Below, one piece after another: positions 25,315-28,417 of a DNA stretch of 28,417 nt. The translations under genes were made by a program, and so were the position numbers. Positions within the stretch are counted from its first letter, which is position 1. Every line of letters starts with the position of its first letter. The notes under the pieces are model-generated. The model worked only from the letters and a program-made list of their open reading frames with translations, did no database searches and was not told the DNA's origin. The stretch is from Chara braunii (taxonomy: Eukaryota > Streptophyta > Charophyceae > Charales > Characeae): contig BFEA01000255.1 in assembly GCA_003427395.1 (NCBI GenBank), positions 1,462,128 through 1,490,544 on the forward strand, given 5' to 3'.

Positions 25315-25965
25315 GATAAGGCAGATGTCCTTGAAACCTCGCTACTTCTTATATTGGATTAGTCACTGATAAGAAAAGATTCCCCTGCTACTCTTATCAC
25401 TGACTAACCTTCAATAAGGAGGGTGCCCAAGTATCCTTACTNCTCTTATCANTGACTAAGCCCTAGGATGTTTATTGATAAGGCAGGTGTCCTTGAAACC
25501 TCACAACTCTTATATCGGACTAGTCATTGATAAGACAGGATTCCCCTGCTACTCTTATCACTGGCTAGCCCTCAATAAGGCGAGTGTCCAAGGGTCCTTG
25601 CTTACTCTTACCATTGAAAAGAATGTTAGGTTTAATCAGTGATAAGGCAGGNGTCCTTGAAACCTCACAACTCTTATATCAGACTAGTCACTGATAAGAC
25701 AGGGTTCCCTGTTACTCTTATCAGTGGCTAGCCCTCAATAAGGCAGGTGTCTAAGGGTCCTTGCTTACTCTTACCACTGAAAAGAATGTTAAGTTGGTTA
25801 ACGATAAGGCAGGTGTCCTTGAAACCTTACAACTCTTATATCAGACTAGTCAGTGATAAGACAGGATTCCCCTGCTACTCTTATTAGCAGTTAACCCTCA
25901 ATAAGGCAGGTGTCCAAGGGTCCTTGCACTTACCACAGACCAAGCGTAAGGCTCATTTGGAGTTA
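25315..25965. repeat. 163-bp-period tandem array of hairpin modules
   Basis: Four units start at GATAAGGCAG (25315, 25477, 25641, 25803), spaced 162, 164 and 162 bp; the last decays after about 25960. Each unit has three related sub-modules of about 50 bp beginning (G)ATAAG(G/A)CAGG. The middle one can fold as GATAAG...CTTATC enclosing CAGG-ATTCC-CCTG. Copies differ by substitutions and carry ambiguous bases at 25442, 25452 and 25652. No coding frame spans it. Confidence 0.9.
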
Positions 25966-26304
25966 AGGCAGGCTTTCCCTGCTATCTTACCTCCACACAA
26001 GTCTTATTTATGACTCAAGTCATCGCTTTTGATGGCATTCGAGCCCAGAATCGTTGTTAGTTCAGAAACTTATGCTGGATCAGATGTATAACAAGAAATA
26101 AATGACATGGATCGTTATCGCTGCATTCAATTACAACAAGCTGAACCAAATGAAACCCATTATCATTAGGCGGCGTATAGAGAGAATGATTATGAGAAGT
26201 CGACCCCCTTTGCATCCACATCCCCAAAGAACACCCACATAGCAAGATCGTTGTACCCTTGTTACTAACATAGTCATAGGTAGCAGCCTAACGGTTAAAG
26301 ATTC
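25966..26304. other. Spacer without recognised gene
   Basis: About 340 bp of unique sequence between the array and the telomere-like repeat. The short minus-strand ORF at 26057-26245 has no recognisable domain. Confidence 0.5.
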
Positions 26305-26325
26305 AGGGTTTAGGGTTTAGGGTTT
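26305..26325. repeat. Interstitial TTTAGGG-type telomeric repeat
   Basis: Three perfect AGGGTTT units in a row. A single TTAGGGTTAG follows at 26448 with its complement ACCCTAA near 26485. TTTAGGG is the telomere unit of plants, many green algae and some alveolates. Three copies in mid-sequence are more likely interstitial than a chromosome end. Confidence 0.75.
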
Positions 26326-26645
26326 ATGTTGAAGCACACATACCTCACTGTTCCCTACCTCCAGAGTTCCGCCTGAACTCCGGCAGAGCTCCCGCAATCG
26401 CCCTGTCATAGGTCATATACAACTCATGCAATCGATTGCTGGCTCTTAGGGTTAGCTGAGGTCAAGGTTAACAAGGATCTGACCCTAATCAATAAAGTCG
26501 AGGAGCGTGTATCCGAAAGGACTGCACAAAGACAGGTATGGAGGAGGATGGAGGAGGTGGGCGCCATGATAGCGTCTCCCTCCTCTCCAATGCCCCATAC
26601 TCTCCTTCTCTGGCTCTGTATGATGCATAAGAATAACGACACAAA
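26326..26645. other. Spacer with small palindromes
   Basis: No gene is supported. GCAATCGATTGC (about 26429-26440) is a perfect palindrome, and TTAGGGT/ACCCTAA about 30 bases apart forms another short stem. Confidence 0.45.
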
Positions 26646-26720
26646 ATAATAATAATTAAAAAAAAAAAAAAAAAAAATAATAACGATAATAATAAGTAAT
26701 AATAGTAATAATAATAATTG
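26646..26720. repeat. Poly-A and (AAT)n microsatellite
   Basis: AATAATAAT, a run of about 21 A, then AATAAT/AGTAAT units. Y- and F-rich minus-strand ORFs are artefacts of this tract. Confidence 0.9.
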
Positions 26721-26967
26721 CGAGGCATACAAGCGTGACGATATATGGAAATCAAGTTGTGAAATCACACAGATGTCCGTGTAGAGATGTACAGACAGAG
26801 TGCAGAATCCATCAAAAATGGGGAAACGCGAGAAAATAATGGGTCAATGCTCGCATCATGGCCACATCAGTAAAGCATTCAAGGTCGCTCTTTCTTTGTC
26901 TGGCACCCAGCCTGCGTGTCTGTCTGTTCATCTCAACCGTTTGCCTGTCTCGGACTGTTGGTTGGTC

Positions 26968-27080
26968 TTCAAATTGTGTCTGTCCCCATCTGTGGCTGTA
27001 CTACTTCAGATTGTGTCTGTCCCAGTCTGTGTTTGTGTCGGTTTTAGACTGTGTCTATCCCAGTCTGTACTGTATGTTCT
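26968..27080. repeat. ~37-bp imperfect tandem repeat
   Basis: Three copies starting TTCAAATTGTGTCTGTCCCC (26968), TTCAGATTGTGTCTGTCCCA (27005) and TTTAGACTGTGTCTATCCCA (27043). The spacing of 37-38 bp is not a multiple of three throughout, which argues against a protein repeat. Confidence 0.75.
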
Positions 27081-27084
27081 CGCA

Positions 27085-27354
27085 GTGCGACTGCATTTAG
27101 TCAGCGGTGCGTCCTTACGCAACCAGCGGTATAGCCCCGCTCAGTCCAAGTCCAGGCAAGCAAGTACCGTATAGGACCGTGTGCAGCATGGAAAAAGCGG
27201 CAGGATAAATAGTTTCAGAAGTATAATTAGAAGGCAGCTCCCACAACAGAAAAATTGTGGCAAAATTTCATCAAGTTTTCAACTTGGGCCCAACACTGGA
27301 CCAGCATTGGAACTCCATGAAATGATGTGTCCAACCGTTTAGGAGGATCGGGTC
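27085..27354. other. Spacer without recognised gene
   Basis: About 270 bp of unique sequence with no supported ORF or RNA signature. Confidence 0.4.
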
Positions 27355-27455
27355 CATGTTTTCAACCGTTTACCAACATGCGGCCAACATGTTTTCAACA
27401 TGCGTTCAACATTGGTCCAACATGTTTCCAACACATTTCCAACAAGTGTGTGTTG
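27355..27455. repeat. Degenerate CCAACATG minisatellite
   Basis: Seven or more copies of an 11-13 bp unit around CCAACATG/TTCAACATG, with neighbouring copies partly complementary (CAACATG versus CATGTTG). It runs into the 302-bp duplicated unit. Confidence 0.75.
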
Positions 27456-27488
27456 AAAAAATTGTGCTCTTAAGTTCCCAGCAATGCA

Positions 27489-27558
27489 GTTCACTACTGC
27501 GTGGCAACGGCGGCGCAAACGACATCATTTCACCTTTCTTTGGCCTGCAGTAGTGAAC
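27489..27558. mobile_element. 70-bp inverted-end element, unit 1
   Basis: Begins GTTCACTACTGCGTGGC and ends GGCCTGCAGTAGTGAAC, 70 bp, with a unique core containing CGGCGGCGCAAACGAC. No (CT)n lies beside it, unlike most other copies. Confidence 0.8.
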
Positions 27559-27790
27559 CAGTATGATGTCGTGACTGCGCGGGTTGCGGCGGCGCACGAC
27601 GTTCTTGTAGGACCACCAAGCGTCCTCATGGTCGGGATCGCCCCCCCCCCCTAGCCCAGCCCCCCTCTTCCCCTCCCGCACGGCGCACTTGTGCTCGTGG
27701 CGGGAGGTGTGGTCCGGTTGCAGCGCGGAGCGACTCGGTTCCAACAAGTGTGTGTTGAAAAAATTGTGCTCTTAAGTTCCCAGCAATGCT

Positions 27791-27860
27791 GTTCACTACT
27801 GCGTGGCAACGACGGCGCAAACGACATCATTTCACCTTTCTTTGGCCCACAGTAGTGAAC
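27791..27860. mobile_element. 70-bp inverted-end element, unit 2
   Basis: Begins GTTCACTACTGCGTGGC and ends GGCCCACAGTAGTGAAC, 70 bp, duplicated with the 302-bp unit. The right end differs from unit 1 at two bases (CTGC versus CCAC). Confidence 0.8.
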
Positions 27861-28041
27861 CAGTATGATGTCGTGACTGCGCGGGTTGCGGCGGCGCACG
27901 GCGTTCTTGTAGGGCCACCAAGCGTCCTCATGGTCGGGATCGCCCCCCCCCCCCTAGCCCAGCCCCCCTCTTCCCCTCCCGCAAGGCGCACTTGTACTCG
28001 TGGCGGGAGGTGTGGTCCGGTTGCGGCGCGGAGCGACTCGG

Positions 28042-28417
28042 AAAGGTGGTCGTTGATGGGGTGCGCATCGCCGCCTGTAATAGCTTGCGAACGGGTCCGT
28101 GGTGGGTGCGCGATCCCATCCTCCGCGCTGCGCAGCAGCGTGTGCCGGAGGCGACAAGGACAACAAAAGGCCCCAAAACACAAAGGTGTCGACAACGAGA
28201 ATAACAAAAAAAAAAAAAAAAAAGCAAAAAAATAAACTGGCCACCAGGAAAAAAGTTGCGCGACGTAACGGTGGCGACGGGCGTGGACGGAGATCCATCG
28301 TTGGTTTTCTCTGTCGTGCAGCCGGAAGGCTGTGCCGAGCCGCGATTGCGCGTCTTGTCACATGTGTCTTTTGGCCCGAGGAATGCGATTGAGTTTTTTT
28401 TTTTTTTATGTAATTTT
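28042..28417. other. GC-rich unassigned end of window with poly-A and poly-T runs
   Basis: No recognised gene. A poly-A run of about 19 bases lies at 28206-28224 after GAGAATAAC, a context also seen at 20388-20405 (CACAATAAC then poly-A and GCAAA). A poly-T run lies at 28394-28407. ORFs crossing these are K- or F-rich artefacts. Confidence 0.5.

Larger units (their letters stand above)
27437..28041. repeat. 302-bp tandem duplication with embedded 70-bp elements
   Basis: Unit 1 is 27437-27738 and unit 2 is 27739-28041, each starting TTCCAACAAGTGTGTG and ending GCGGAGCGACTCGG. The units differ at scattered bases, so duplication is not an assembly echo of identical reads. Each contains a C-run (about 27642 and 27944). 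ORFs on either strand are GC-rich low-complexity translations. Confidence 0.9.

Noticed and set aside
26305-26325. Chromosome end
   Set aside because: Only three units, with about 2 kb of complex sequence beyond.

Overview
This window is repeat-rich eukaryotic nuclear DNA from a draft assembly. It contains long dinucleotide and tetranucleotide microsatellites, a three-unit interstitial TTTAGGG-type telomeric repeat, decayed CACTA-class DNA transposons, a divergent histone H3 gene and scattered ambiguous bases. The lineage (alga, other protist or invertebrate) cannot be fixed from the sequence. Nothing bacterial or organellar is seen.

Layout. 1-2000: microsatellites and a broken unknown gene (591-1765). 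2105-2938: copies of a 70-bp element with 17-bp inverted ends, partly in a 111-bp-period array. 2928-5630: a module with CACTAGTGAACC-type inverted ends and facing (CT)n/(GA)n tracts. It holds four closely packed plus-strand ORFs, and the last encodes a divergent histone H3. 5640-8530: gene-poor TCTG, TTTC, poly-T and CA repeats with two more 70-bp elements. 8595-9971: a second unknown reading frame broken by single stops. 10337-20316: a giant palindrome with arms of about 5 kb and a 121-bp spacer, made of two tail-to-tail copies of a Plavaka-like CACTA transposon (transposase plus Ulp1/C48 cysteine protease), each broken differently. 20318-21266: a second, 949-bp palindrome of unrelated arms whose spacer is the same 121-bp Ulp1 active-site segment. 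21468-22179: a broken basic/acidic unknown gene. 22180-26050: a non-coding tract packed with perfect short hairpins, ending in a 163-bp-period array. 26300-28417: telomere-like repeat, AAT repeat, a degenerate CCAACATG repeat and a 302-bp tandem duplication.

How the parts relate. The Plavaka-like transposase would cut and paste its element, and Ulp1 proteases accompany several CACTA-class elements. Neither arm has an intact set of reading frames. The 70-bp elements, the H3 module and the large palindrome share the end motif TAGTGAACC joined to (CT)n, so they may be mobilised by one machinery. This link is inferred. Transcription across either palindrome would give long double-stranded RNA, which could silence related transposons; that is also inference.

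Assembly caution. A perfect back-to-back pair of 19-bp Tn5 mosaic ends lies at 19743-19780 between two copies of a 56-bp genomic sequence. This is a sequencing-library artefact, not biology. Ambiguous bases at mirrored positions in the two palindrome arms suggest cross-mapped reads.
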